37,490 bases of DNA from NCBI GenBank assembly GCA_026391755.1, contig JAPLDN010000265.1, positions 1-37,490 of the forward strand, read 5' to 3'. The DNA comes from Bacteroidota bacterium. Lineage in GTDB: Bacteria; Bacteroidota; Bacteroidia; Bacteroidales; FEN-979. Shown one piece after another: positions 5,491 to 14,199 of the stretch. The stretch's first letter is position 1. Each line of letters begins with the position of its first letter. The translations under genes and the position numbers were made by a program. Under the pieces are notes generated by a model. That model had not been told where the DNA came from. It ran no database searches and saw only the letters and a program-made list of their open reading frames with translations.

Positions 5491-7632
5491 CTACTTCACC
5501 CCCATCTCCTCCAGCAAAAATCCTGCCTTCCCCACCTTTTCGGTGATGAAAAGCACATAATGGATATCGACGTTGATACAGCGCTGCAATGCATAATCGT
5601 ACTGCCAGTCACTGATCATCGATTCGTAATTCCCGTCGAATGCCAGTCCGCAGATCTCTCCCTTTGCATTCATGACCGGGCTCCCGCTGTTGCCGCCGGT
5701 GATATCACACTGGTTGAGGAAAGCGATGGGTACATCTTTCATGGCAGGGTTTACCCAACGCCCAAAATCCTTTTTTGTATAAAGATCTACCAGGGCAGGC
5801 GGGGCATCGAATGGTTCAACATCTTTATTCTTTTCAACCATACCTTCCAGGGTAGTGAAAGGATAATACCAGACTGCATCGGCAGGCTTGTATCCCTTGA
5901 TCTTCCCGTACGAAAAACGCTTGGTGCCATTTGCATCGGGATACATGCTGGTACCTTTCCATTCAAATAAACCATCGAGATAAATTTTGCGTATTGCAGT
6001 GACGTTTACATTGAACCTCCCCGCGGTTTCCTGGATCTCAATAGCCATGGGATCAATGCTGTATGCCATATTGATGAATGGATCGTTCAAAGCCTGGAGT
6101 TCCTTTGTTGACATTTTAAACAGGGTCTTTACATAATTCTGATCGGTCAGCTTTGTGGCTTTGTAGGCTTCGTCCACAAACTGATCAACAGTCTTTGTAG
6201 AACTGAAAACATACTCCAGGCCCGTGATCCTCTGTTCCCGGGGTAATTCCCCGGCCATATTCAGTGTGCGGATCATCAGGGCTTTATCAACAGGTTCGAA
6301 ATAATTGGCATAAGCAGACTGCAATCCTTCAATAGCCTGATTTATTGCATCATCCGAGGCCCCTGGGTCTCTTTCACTTTCAGGTTTGTCCCTTTCCTGG
6401 GCAAAGTAAATGATCCTCTGTGCAATATTGACAGGAGTTCCGGCAAGACCATGGAAATTCCCGAAAACCTCGTCCCTCAGTTTTGTACCTTCAATAAGCT
6501 TGTATTCGGCCTTTTCCTTTTCCAGTATATCGGCATACTTTGCTTTGGTCTCAGTCTTGCTGTTGGCCCATTTCACAAACTCCTTTTCGAATTCAAGTTT
6601 CTTTTCATAGAAATGGGTCTTCTTCATCCCGTCAACTTTTCCCTGGTAATTCTTCATCACATTGGCCAGTCCCCTGACTAGATTTGCTTCCTTGATCTGA
6701 CCTTCCCTGTTGCCTTTTGTAAGCTGATCGCAGAGATCGATGATTTCCTGGTAATTTTTAATAGTAAAAGGATAATTGTAATGTTCATTGAAATAAACCG
6801 AGGTGGATGAACGGTAACGGGTTGTCTGGCCGGGATATCCAATGATAAAGTTAAAGTCTCCATCTTTTAAAAAATCCTTTGCAACCCTCAGCCATACTTT
6901 GGGATGATATGGAACATTATCAGCAGAATATGCCTTTCCTGTTCCATCGGGAGCGCAGTACACTCTCATGAACGAGAAGTCTCCCGTATGCCTGGGCCAC
7001 ATCCAGTTGTCGATCTCCCCTCCGTAATTGCCAATAGCAGAAGGCGGGGCATAAACGATACGGACATCCCTGAACACTTTATGCACATAGAGGATGTACT
7101 GCCGGCCATTGTACATTTGAGAAACCGAGGCTTCGATATCGTCCTTACCCTTTGTATATGGTTCCGTGATAGTAGTGATCTTTTCATTTATCTTTTTATT
7201 TTTTTCGGCCGGATCGCTGATCCCCTTTGCGGCATCGAGAACTTCGGCTGTTACATCCTTCATTTCCATAAGAAGCCTGGCGCGGTACCCCGGTGCCTTG
7301 ATCTCATCGCTTCGCTTGGCAGCCAGGAACCCCTTAGCCAGGTAGTCGCTGTTGACGCTGGAGGTCCTCTGTATTGCCGTATATGCCACATGATGGTTCG
7401 TGATAAGCAATCCGTCTTTAGAGACAAATGAAGCTGTTCCTCCGCCTAATTGCACAATGGCATCAGAGACCGAGGGTTTGTCTTTGCTGTAAACTTCGCC
7501 TAAGGGAATTTGCAGGCCCTTTTTGGCAAGATCGAGTTGGTTGAGCTGGGTAAGCAGCCACATCCCTTCCTGGGCGTGGACCTGAATGATGAATGTAAAT
7601 AGTAATAAAATCATTAATGTTGATTTTTTCAT
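5491..7632 (-). CDS. S46 family dipeptidyl peptidase, DPP7-like
   Basis: The start is set at the ATG at 7632, which has AGGAGG eight bases upstream and opens a signal peptide (MKKSTLMILLLFTFIIQVHAQ); the longer frame to 7716 adds 28 residues that do not look secretory. The product has 713 residues, the usual S46 length. The catalytic triad is visible: His in TNHHVAYTAIQ (H80/H81), Asp in WMWPRHTGDFS, and S649 in GNSGSPV. S46 enzymes remove dipeptides from the N-terminus of peptides in the periplasm of asaccharolytic Bacteroidetes. Eighteen residues after the serine is G667 (AFDGN), the position that is Gly in DPP7 and Arg in DPP11, so hydrophobic/broad P1 specificity is expected, not Asp/Glu. 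Confidence 0.94.
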   Translation of the reverse strand: MKKSTLMILLLFTFIIQVHAQEGMWLLTQLNQLDLAKKGLQIPLGEVYSKDKPSVSDAIVQLGGGTASFVSKDGLLITNHHVAYTAIQRTSSVNSDYLAKGFLAAKRSDEIKAPGYRARLLMEMKDVTAEVLDAAKGISDPAEKNKKINEKITTITEPYTKGKDDIEASVSQMYNGRQYILYVHKVFRDVRIVYAPPSAIGNYGGEIDNWMWPRHTGDFSFMRVYCAPDGTGKAYSADNVPYHPKVWLRVAKDFLKDGDFNFIIGYPGQTTRYRSSTSVYFNEHYNYPFTIKNYQEIIDLCDQLTKGNREGQIKEANLVRGLANVMKNYQGKVDGMKKTHFYEKKLEFEKEFVKWANSKTETKAKYADILEKEKAEYKLIEGTKLRDEVFGNFHGLAGTPVNIAQRIIYFAQERDKPESERDPGASDDAINQAIEGLQSAYANYFEPVDKALMIRTLNMAGELPREQRITGLEYVFSSTKTVDQFVDEAYKATKLTDQNYVKTLFKMSTKELQALNDPFINMAYSIDPMAIEIQETAGRFNVNVTAIRKIYLDGLFEWKGTSMYPDANGTKRFSYGKIKGYKPADAVWYYPFTTLEGMVEKNKDVEPFDAPPALVDLYTKKDFGRWVNPAMKDVPIAFLNQCDITGGNSGSPVMNAKGEICGLAFDGNYESMISDWQYDYALQRCINVDIHYVLFITEKVGKAGFLLEEMGVK

Positions 7633-7888
7633 AGTAACCTCCTGTTTATGGATGAATATTTGCGAATAGTAATGGATTGGTCGCCTGATTTCATTGAAAG
7701 TTACAATCCGGGGCATTATAAAACCACATTCACTCGCCCATCAGTGGAAATGATCCGGTAACCCGTGAAAAATATTCTGCAATAAAAATTCTTCCGGCGA
7801 TTAATCAAGCAAAGGATCTTTAAACATTTTTTACCTTCGATTCCAACTTTCGTAATAAACGGGTGTCTTTTCATTAAACAAATCGGAA
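7633..7888. other. Intergenic region between divergent S46 and sigma-factor genes
   Basis: These 256 bp hold the promoters of two divergent genes. On the minus strand TAACTTTC (around 7700) and on the plus strand TACCTTCG (around 7830) are near matches to TAnnTTTG with one mismatch each. No hairpin with a U-tract, RNA gene or coding frame was supported. Confidence 0.4.
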
Positions 7889-8446
7889 TTGGCGGCAAAC
7901 ATACCGGATATAAACCAGGATCTCATTGGATTGTGCATCCGGGGTGACCGCGTAGCCCAGTACCGTTTGTACAAACAATATTCCCGTACCATGTACAACC
8001 TGTGTTTACGAATGGTTCCAAACAAATCTGAAGCGGAAGACATACTGCAGGATGCTTTTGTGAAGATGTTCAAGGAGCTCCCCTCGTTTCTCGGGCAAAG
8101 CACCCTTGGAGCCTGGCTGAGGCGCATTGTGATCAACCAATGCCTCAACCATATCCGTAAACAAAAACCGGTATTTGTGGAGCTTGACCCACAGGATGTC
8201 CCCGAGGTTCCGGAGCAAGATGTTGACTTTAATGATATCACGGCGGATGAGATCCACCAGGCTATCCTTCGCCTTCCTGAAGGTGCAAGGCTGGTTTGTT
8301 TACTTCACCTGCTCGAGGGGTACCGTCATTCGGATATTGCAGTAATGCTGGGCATTTCGGAATCCACCTCGAAATCGCAGTACAGGAGGGCCGTGGGAAT
8401 GCTGCAGGAATCTTTAATGAAGAGGGTGTATGAAAAGCAAGTTTGA
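7889..8446 (+). CDS. ECF RNA polymerase sigma factor
   Basis: The product has 185 residues. Region 2 (about 10-80) includes LIGLCIRGDRVAQYRLYKQYSRTMYNLCLRMVPNKSEAEDILQDAFVKMF, with the DILQDAFVKMF core-binding helix typical of ECF sigma-70 factors. Region 4 (about 125-180) includes LPEGARLVCLLHLLEGYRHSDIAVMLGISESTSKSQYRRA, with its helix-turn-helix. No ATG lies between the upstream in-frame stop (7856) and the conserved region, so TTG at 7889 is the likeliest start. The anti-sigma gene begins inside its last codons (8430). The three-gene order sigma, membrane protein, adhesin-like cargo is common in Bacteroidetes and suggests an envelope-stress or surface-protein regulon. Confidence 0.92.
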   Translation: MAANIPDINQDLIGLCIRGDRVAQYRLYKQYSRTMYNLCLRMVPNKSEAEDILQDAFVKMFKELPSFLGQSTLGAWLRRIVINQCLNHIRKQKPVFVELDPQDVPEVPEQDVDFNDITADEIHQAILRLPEGARLVCLLHLLEGYRHSDIAVMLGISESTSKSQYRRAVGMLQESLMKRVYEKQV

Positions 8447-8984
8447 AGAGGTTCTGGATGCAAGATGCAGGATGCAGGATGACGATTCCCGGTTCCCGGA
8501 TGTCGAGGTTCCTGATGATGAAAAGATATGGAAGGGGATCTCGGCTGAACTGGGGAAAACCCGGAGGCTCAGGATCGGCCTGCTCAGCGCGGCAGCCTTG
8601 ATCCTGCTGCTTATCTCATCTGCAGTCACTATTACATTAGTTATAAAACAAAGGGGAACTACGGATTCAGAGTATTCACTGTTAAATGTATCAAAACAGA
8701 TGGGAGAGGAAGAGGCATTTTTCCGCTTGACTGTTTATCAGAAGATGGATGAAGTAAAGAAATCAGGTGTTAGGGTGGATGATTATAATGAGATGATGGA
8801 CCAGCTCCGCCAAATCGATCTTCAGTACCAAACCTATATAGTCGACCTGCAGGAGCTTGGAAATCAGCCGAAAATATTAAAAGGCATCATCCGCTGTTAT
8901 GAAATGAAGATCCGCGTTATTGAAAAAACATTAAATGAAATTGCAAAGACCAAACACAATGAAAATGAAAAGCATATTCTTTAG
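8430..8984 (+). CDS. Putative membrane anti-sigma factor
   Basis: The product has 184 residues and one transmembrane segment at about 49-71 (IGLLSAAALILLLISSAVTITLVI). The N-terminal part is cytoplasmic and acidic (PDVEVPDDEKIWKGI); the C-terminal part is extracytoplasmic and helical, with coiled-coil-like spacing (MDEVKKSGVRVDDYNEMMDQL...). The ATG overlaps the sigma gene by 17 bp, which implies translational coupling. No ZAS zinc motif (HxxxCxxC) is seen, so the anti-sigma call rests on topology and position. The first codons contain a heptanucleotide tandem repeat (8456-8482), whose unit length is not a multiple of three. The gene also overlaps the next one by 26 bp. Confidence 0.72.
   Translation: MKSKFEEVLDARCRMQDDDSRFPDVEVPDDEKIWKGISAELGKTRRLRIGLLSAAALILLLISSAVTITLVIKQRGTTDSEYSLLNVSKQMGEEEAFFRLTVYQKMDEVKKSGVRVDDYNEMMDQLRQIDLQYQTYIVDLQELGNQPKILKGIIRCYEMKIRVIEKTLNEIAKTKHNENEKHIL
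8456..8482 (+). repeat. Heptanucleotide tandem repeat near the anti-sigma start
   Basis: Units read GGATGCA (8456-8462), AGATGCA (8463-8469), GGATGCA (8470-8476) and GGATGA (8477-8482). The array covers codons 9-18 of the anti-sigma gene. Gain or loss of one 7-bp unit would shift the frame near the start of the gene. Confidence 0.7.
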
Positions 8985-10269
8985 CCTGCTATTACCGGGA
9001 TTGTTGGCAACCCAACTACAGGTTGCGGCCAGTGAAATGAAAGAAAGAAAAGAAACCTATTCTTTTGAAAGGATCATTAAACCCGAGACCATGATCAGTT
9101 TCGAGAATAAAGTGGGACCCCTGAAAGTTGAAACCTGGGAAAAGAATTCTGTAAAGGTTGACGATAGCGTGTCGATCGACGGGGAATAAGACCAGGTTCA
9201 GATAGTTTTGTCATACATAAAAAAAATGAATTTTATCCAGGAAGGCGATAAAGTAAGTTTCAACACCAGGTTTTATAAAAGCATGTCGGGGATGATACCG
9301 GGAAAGTTCACCATTATTCTTCTTGATGGAAGCACTGCAAAACTTTATAAACTTGATCTCTCCTTTGTGCTGACTATGCCGAAAGACAACCCTCTTTCCC
9401 TTACACAGGCATATGAAAACGTGACCCTGCCTGATCTGAATGGCAAGATCACATTGGATATTTACGAAAGTAACCTGGTTGCAGGAAAGCTTCCGAACTG
9501 CCAGCTGCTAACGGCTAAATACGGGAAGGCCGAGATCGATTCGGTGCAGAATATTGTTATGACACTTTATGAGAACAAGCTGGTACTGAGGCATGCCGGC
9601 GATGTGACCATGGATTCAAAATATTCCGAAACCGAGATCAGCAATGCAGGCAAAATGAGCATTAATTCATATGAAGATAAATTGCATATACTCAGCCACG
9701 GAGTACTGGGAGTCAAGGGAAAGTACACTACCTTCACCCTGGGAGATTTCACCAAAGGGGCTTTTGATCTTTATGAATGTACTCTGACTGCAGGTAGTAG
9801 CGATGTTGTTGCAATGACTGCCAAATACTGCAATATTAAATTCATCTCCTGCAAGGGCGCAGCGATTACTTCGTATGAAAACAAATTTAGCTTTGATAAG
9901 GTGGGCGATCTGAAAGCCGGATCCAGTTACAGTTCCTTTAAGATCACCCAGCTCGACGGCAGCCTGGTGCTCACCAACAGTAACGAAGACAAGGTCAGCG
10001 TGATGCAGGTGGGTAAGGCATTTACAGGCATTGAACTGGTTTGCAAATACACTGATGTGGACCTGGTGTTTGAACGTGGAACTGCCTATAAACTCGATGC
10101 CGACCTCAAATACAGCAGCTTCGATTATCCAAAATCCTCGTTCAGGGAGATTCGTTACCATAAGGAGGATGACGTTTTCCAGTACCAGGGAGTGACCCAG
10201 GGAGGCGATGAAAATACAGTTCCCCTGGTGAAATTGCAGATGTATGAAGGAGGGGTCACCCTGAAGTGA
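8959..10269 (+). pseudogene. Adhesin-like exported protein interrupted by an in-frame stop
   Basis: The frame runs from ATG 8959 (signal peptide MKMKSIFFSLLLPGLLATQLQVAAS) to a TAA at 9187-9189, then continues in the same frame to 10269. There is no frameshift; only this one codon breaks a 436-codon gene. The downstream part has no proper start of its own (only a TTG at 9208). The sequence repeats a loose unit of about 36 residues around Y-E-x-K/N-L...GD/G...YS, giving a beta-solenoid-like pattern, as in DUF4097/DUF2807 putative adhesins. Such genes often follow ECF sigma/anti-sigma pairs in Bacteroidetes. It overlaps the anti-sigma gene by 26 bp. The stop may be a true nonsense mutation or a base error; the remaining frame is clean, so any loss is recent. 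Confidence 0.72.
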
Positions 10270-10333
10270 TCACTGCCGGTTTTTTTTCTTCCTTTTCCTT
10301 TGAAATTCAGTTGCATTAATCCCGGGGAAAGCC

Positions 10334-10349
10334 CGGAACCCGGGTTCCG
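10334..10349. repeat. 16-bp perfect palindrome in the gap before the redoxin gene
   Basis: CGGAACCCGGGTTCCG is self-complementary. It lies in the 216-bp gap between the adhesin-like gene (stop 10269) and the redoxin fusion (start 10486). It could be an operator or a terminator stem; no U-tract follows. The rest of the gap is AT-rich with no clear consensus promoter. Confidence 0.4.
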
Positions 10350-10485
10350 CCATAGGAGCGGTTGAGAATTGGCTAAAAGAGATTAAAACTTATTTTATCC
10401 CGTTCACCGTCAAATCAGCTTGTTATAACGATTACATTTTATTTGGCTGACTGCGGATAATATCTTGCCGTAAAATCCCATAGCC

Positions 10486-11979
10486 ATGAAAAAGACATTG
10501 ATTTCCATCCTGATGGCCCTGGCTTCAGGAATTGCGTTTTCGCAGCAAGCACTACTGGTTTCTCCCGGGATCGCCAAATCCTCTCCCGCCGAGGACTCTA
10601 TTAGAACCGCTGCACTCGATTATGCCGACGGATACTATTCCGGAGATGCTGAAAGAATGAAAAAGGCCATTCATTTTGATATTAACAAAGCTTTCCCCCG
10701 TTTTATCTCCAAAACCGGGCAGGTGGCTTTATCCTATTCCACATACAGCATGCTGGTCGGGTTGAGCGCTGCAAAAACGGGTTACAAACCCGATACGGCC
10801 CGTCACATCGGCACAGAAATTCTCCAGGTCACCCCCGAAATTGCCGTTGTTAAGGTCAGGTCGGTCGAATTCAACGATTACCTGGAGTTGGCCATGATAG
10901 GCCATGAATGGAAGATCATTAATGTTCTTTGGAATTCCCCGAAAAATGCAGCCTGGCTTAAGGATTTCAGCCTTGGGAACGAAAAGAAAGGCATTGAGTC
11001 GGCCGTGAACGGATACATACAAGGGACCCAGAATGCCGACGTGGAAAAGCTGAATGAATTCCTTACTGCTGACTTCAACAGGGTAAACCTGGTACCGATA
11101 GGGAAAGACGGGGCGCTTGCCGTTCAAAGGGTCCGCTTCGACGGGCTGGAGAAAAATGCCTGGGCCGGAGCTGGAAAACTGGACGAAACCCAAAAGGATA
11201 ATTCCAGCGAGATCCTTGATGCCATGGACGGCCTGGCCATGGTGAAACTCACAACGGGAAGAAACAACGAATACCTTCAACTTTACAAGGACAGTGGGGG
11301 CTGGAGGGTGTTTAACAGCCTTCTCATCCCAAGGAAAGATATTGGACTGAGCCAAATGCTGGCGGCAACATCAGGCGAGCTTATGCCCGGTTTCAGCCTG
11401 CCGGTACACGGGGGAGGGAAATACACCCTGAGCGATCATAAAGGTAAAAATATCCTTCTGATGTTCCCCAGAGGATGGGTGGGCAACTCCTGGTGCGCCT
11501 TTTGCCCCTACCAGTACCTGGACCTGGCGGACCTTGAGAAGAAAGAGCAGATCATGAAAAAATATAATATCGAGATCGTTTTCGTGATGCCATACAATGA
11601 CGAAAGGATCACCGACTGGATGGCAAAATTTCCCGAAACCATGAAGACCCTTGAAGGCATAAAAAACCCAGCTGCCGGGACTTCCTCACTGCAAAAAGAA
11701 TTTGCCGACTGGACGAAAGCGCATTATCCGCATAACTTCGATCTTTCGGGTGGTTTCCCGAATACCTTCCCGGTACTTTGCGATGAGCAACGCACACTCT
11801 CAAAGCAGCTGAAACTCTTCACCGCATTCTGGGACGGGGCAATCTCGGAACAAAACGTTGCAGCCATTTACCTTATCGACAAAAATGGAATCCTTCGATG
11901 GAAATATATCAGCCAGATGACCGAAGACCGTCCTTCAAGCGAGCATCTGATGCAGGTTATCAGGGAGACCCTGAAATAA
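10486..11979 (+). CDS. Exported NTF2-like (x2) - peroxiredoxin fusion protein
   Basis: The product has 497 residues with a signal peptide (MKKTLISILMALASGIAFSQ). Residues about 38-160 and 165-285 are two copies of a lumazine-binding/NTF2-like fold: each opens with a helix such as DSIRTAALDYADGYYSGDAERMKKAIH or GIESAVNGYIQGTQNADVEKLNEFL and ends in a strand pair like WKIINVLWN or WRVFNSLLIP. Residues about 300-497 form an AhpC/TSA-type redoxin: LMPGFSLPVHGG, then W336-C-A-F-C340-P-Y-Q, and IYLIDKNGILRWKYI. C340 before Pro sits where the peroxidatic cysteine is expected; C337 makes a CxxC pair with it. The protein should be periplasmic. I do not know this exact domain order as a described family. 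It stands alone, 57 bp before the M64 gene. Confidence 0.8.
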   Translation: MKKTLISILMALASGIAFSQQALLVSPGIAKSSPAEDSIRTAALDYADGYYSGDAERMKKAIHFDINKAFPRFISKTGQVALSYSTYSMLVGLSAAKTGYKPDTARHIGTEILQVTPEIAVVKVRSVEFNDYLELAMIGHEWKIINVLWNSPKNAAWLKDFSLGNEKKGIESAVNGYIQGTQNADVEKLNEFLTADFNRVNLVPIGKDGALAVQRVRFDGLEKNAWAGAGKLDETQKDNSSEILDAMDGLAMVKLTTGRNNEYLQLYKDSGGWRVFNSLLIPRKDIGLSQMLAATSGELMPGFSLPVHGGGKYTLSDHKGKNILLMFPRGWVGNSWCAFCPYQYLDLADLEKKEQIMKKYNIEIVFVMPYNDERITDWMAKFPETMKTLEGIKNPAAGTSSLQKEFADWTKAHYPHNFDLSGGFPNTFPVLCDEQRTLSKQLKLFTAFWDGAISEQNVAAIYLIDKNGILRWKYISQMTEDRPSSEHLMQVIRETLK

Positions 11980-12036
11980 GATTAAGAGCTCCGGGGAATT
12001 TTTACCTTTACCATCCCGAACCTAATTTCTATTTAT

Positions 12037-13539
12037 ATGAAAAAACTTTTCTTCCTTTTGGCTCTTGCAGGGATCATGATTTCATGCAGGCAACCGGTAA
12101 AAGAGCAGGCCTCTTCTGCGGCTTCCGATTCAACAAAATCTGAAATAAAAATCGTTGATAATGGGAATGTCACATTCGACAAGTATTTCAGCGATAAGAC
12201 CATGCGTTTGGACTACAATCACAGCGGCTCTTCCAAAGAAGAACATTTTGCTGTTGACGGTATTGTTTCCGATGGTGCATGGCCGGGAAGTAAATTTGTG
12301 CTGATCGATAAGCTGGAAATGGGGCCCTACTTTTTCAGCGTGATCGACAAGGAAAGTAAAATTCTGCTGTTTTCTCGGGGATTTGCCAGCATTTTCGGCG
12401 AAGGGCAGAGCACCCCGGAGGCCGATAAAACCTGGGGTTCGTTCAATGAGTCGGTGCGGTTTCCCTGGCCATTGAAACCGGTAACCGTGATCATCGGTAT
12501 CCGTGATCCGCAGACAAATAAATTTAAAACAACATGGACTACAGATATCGATCCCGCTTCGAGGGTGGTAAATCCGGCAGATCTTGTGCACACCAATGTA
12601 GTAGATGTGATCCAGGATAACGGTCCGGCAGCTGAAAAGGTCGATATCGTGATCCTTGGCGATGGGTATACCAAAATTGAGATGGGGAAGTTCAGGAAGG
12701 ACGCCAAAAAACTTTCGGCTTTCATGATGGACCAGGAACCGTATATATCGCGGAAAAAAGACATTAATATACGCGCCGTTGAAACCCCCTCGGAAGTTTC
12801 GGGAGTTTGCAAGCCGCATCCCGGAGTATTTAAGCGAAGTGCACTGGGCGTTCAATACGGCGTCTTTGATTCGGAACGCTATGCGCTCACCTTCGATAAT
12901 AAGACCGTGAGGAATGTGGCCTCACAGGTGCCATATGATTTTATGATCATCCTGGTGAATGAGCGAACCTACGGTGGAGGCGGGATCTATAACCTGTACG
13001 CTACTGTTTCGGTCGATAACAAATTTGCTAATTATATGATAGTGCATGAGTTTGGCCATCATATGGGAGGACTGGCCGATGAATACTACACATCTTCCGT
13101 ATCCTATGAAGCCCAGGATATCAAACTCGAGCCCTGGGAACCCAATGTTACTGCCCTGCTTGATAAAAACAACCTTAAATGGAAAGACCTTGTGACGGCA
13201 GGTACGCCTGTCCCCACTCCCTGGAACAAGGAGCCTTTCGATAAATTCGGTTATGAAGTGCAGAAACAGCGTGACAGCCTGCGACATGCTAAAGTCCCCG
13301 AAGAAGTCATGGAAGCCTTGTTCATGAGGCAATATAAGCAGGAGGACGAATATTTTTCAAGGGAAAAATACAAGGATGCGGTGGGCGCTTTTGAGGGGGC
13401 CGATTATACCCAGAAAGGATTATTCCGTTCCCAGCTGGATTGTATCATGTTCACCCGGCATATTCATTTTTGCAAGGTCTGCCAGAGCAGCCTGATCAGG
13501 GTGATGGAACAGTATACGGCAAAGGGACCGGGGAAATAA
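12037..13539 (+). CDS. M64 family (IgA peptidase-like) metallopeptidase lipoprotein
   Basis: The product has 500 residues. The N-terminus MKKLFFLLALAGIMISCRQ looks like a lipoprotein signal with Cys17 as the lipidated residue. An N-terminal beta domain (about 40-190) precedes the catalytic domain, which begins with VDIVILGDGYT, the hallmark of M64 peptidases. The zinc site is H337-E-F-G-H341-H-M-G-G-L-A-D348-E: HExxH plus the downstream acidic ligand region. M64 includes the clostridial IgA protease but most members have unknown substrates. It should be anchored in an envelope membrane. TACCTTTA at 12003-12010 is a one-mismatch promoter element. It is 57 bp after the redoxin fusion and could be cotranscribed with it. 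Confidence 0.92.
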   Translation: MKKLFFLLALAGIMISCRQPVKEQASSAASDSTKSEIKIVDNGNVTFDKYFSDKTMRLDYNHSGSSKEEHFAVDGIVSDGAWPGSKFVLIDKLEMGPYFFSVIDKESKILLFSRGFASIFGEGQSTPEADKTWGSFNESVRFPWPLKPVTVIIGIRDPQTNKFKTTWTTDIDPASRVVNPADLVHTNVVDVIQDNGPAAEKVDIVILGDGYTKIEMGKFRKDAKKLSAFMMDQEPYISRKKDINIRAVETPSEVSGVCKPHPGVFKRSALGVQYGVFDSERYALTFDNKTVRNVASQVPYDFMIILVNERTYGGGGIYNLYATVSVDNKFANYMIVHEFGHHMGGLADEYYTSSVSYEAQDIKLEPWEPNVTALLDKNNLKWKDLVTAGTPVPTPWNKEPFDKFGYEVQKQRDSLRHAKVPEEVMEALFMRQYKQEDEYFSREKYKDAVGAFEGADYTQKGLFRSQLDCIMFTRHIHFCKVCQSSLIRVMEQYTAKGPGK

Positions 13540-13570
13540 CAGGATAACGGGATAAGGAAGATATTCTGTT
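13540..13570 (+). repeat. GGATAAC-type short tandem units after the M64 gene
   Basis: Just past the stop codon the sequence reads GGATAACG then GGATAAGG, near copies of the 8-bp GGATAACT units found after the M28 gene at 5429. Both sites directly follow exported peptidase genes on the plus strand. Confidence 0.4.
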
Positions 13571-13927
13571 TTACTGCCTGGTTGCGGTATAAGTTCCGTT
13601 TGTTGCAACAGGGGGATTACCTGAATAACCAACGAAATTGCCGACCAGTTTAAGCGTGTCGAGGTGGTATACCCCGGCGATCGTGGACTGGTTCGGAGCA
13701 TTGCCATCCAGGAAAATATAAAATGAAGTTCCTGCCATCTGGTAAAGTCCGCTGCTGCTGTATTTAACAATTGAAGCAGTATCCCCCGGGCCTGCCGAAT
13801 ATTTCAGGTTGACGTAAGTAACATAAAGATCCCCTCCGTTGTTTGCAACATCGACTTCAATGGGGATATTCTGGCTTGTTTTTCCCTTCCAATTCCCAAC
13901 CAGCTGTGGATAAGCGGCATCTTTGAC
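13571..13927 (-). pseudogene. Orphan C-terminal fragment of a secreted-type protein, no start codon
   Basis: The minus strand is open for 118 codons from 13927 (right after an in-frame TAG at 13928-13930) to a TAA at 13573-13571. It reads VKDAAYPQLVGNWKGKTS, then IPIEVDVANNGGDLYVTYV, ASIVKYSSSGLYQMAGTSF, VYHLDTLKLVGNFVGYSG, and ends NGTYTATRQ. The composition is that of a real beta-sandwich: alternating hydrophobic/polar residues, GNW at one end and NGTYTATRQ at the other. Similar short 'GNWxGxTSQ...NGTYTATK' modules occur at the C-termini of Bacteroidetes surface lipoproteins, from memory. No ATG, GTG or TTG sits at a sensible position and the left part is missing, so this is a truncated remnant. 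Nothing related adjoins it. Confidence 0.62.
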
Positions 13928-13930
13928 CTA

Positions 13931-14199
13931 TTTAAATATTTCACACATAAAAAATGGCATTTCAGCGATAAATTTCCGGGCTGCTCCTGAACTGCATACC
14001 TTTTAGCGATAATCTATAGAATTATACGATTGCTTTATGCTTCCACACCGATCTGTTTTTGATCACAGTATTGGCCTGAATTACCTTTGTTTCAAGACCT
14101 CGGGATGTGTTAAACTGTTGTTAAATAATATAATAGACTGTAACATTACCGGATTTTGAACGACCAATTGAATACAAATTATATATGGAGGAACCAACC
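13931..14199. other. Intergenic region upstream of the small secreted protein
   Basis: This AT-rich stretch of about 270 bp contains the promoter at 14059-14089 and the ribosome binding site at 14187-14193. I saw no coding frame, RNA gene or repeat in the rest of it. Confidence 0.4.
14059..14089 (+). promoter_or_regulatory. Consensus Bacteroidetes promoter for the small secreted protein
   Basis: TTG at 14059-14061, a 20-base spacer and TACCTTTG at 14082-14089 match the Bacteroidetes consensus. A start site near 14096 leaves a 5' leader of about 105 bases before ATG 14200. Confidence 0.65.

Noticed and set aside
10729..11355. 208-codon minus-strand frame inside the redoxin fusion gene
   Set aside because: It lies wholly under a gene with clear domains, signal peptide and motifs on the plus strand, and shows no motifs itself.
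12130..12855. 241-codon minus-strand frame inside the M64 peptidase gene
   Set aside because: It is antisense to the conserved M64 sequence and has no recognisable domain.
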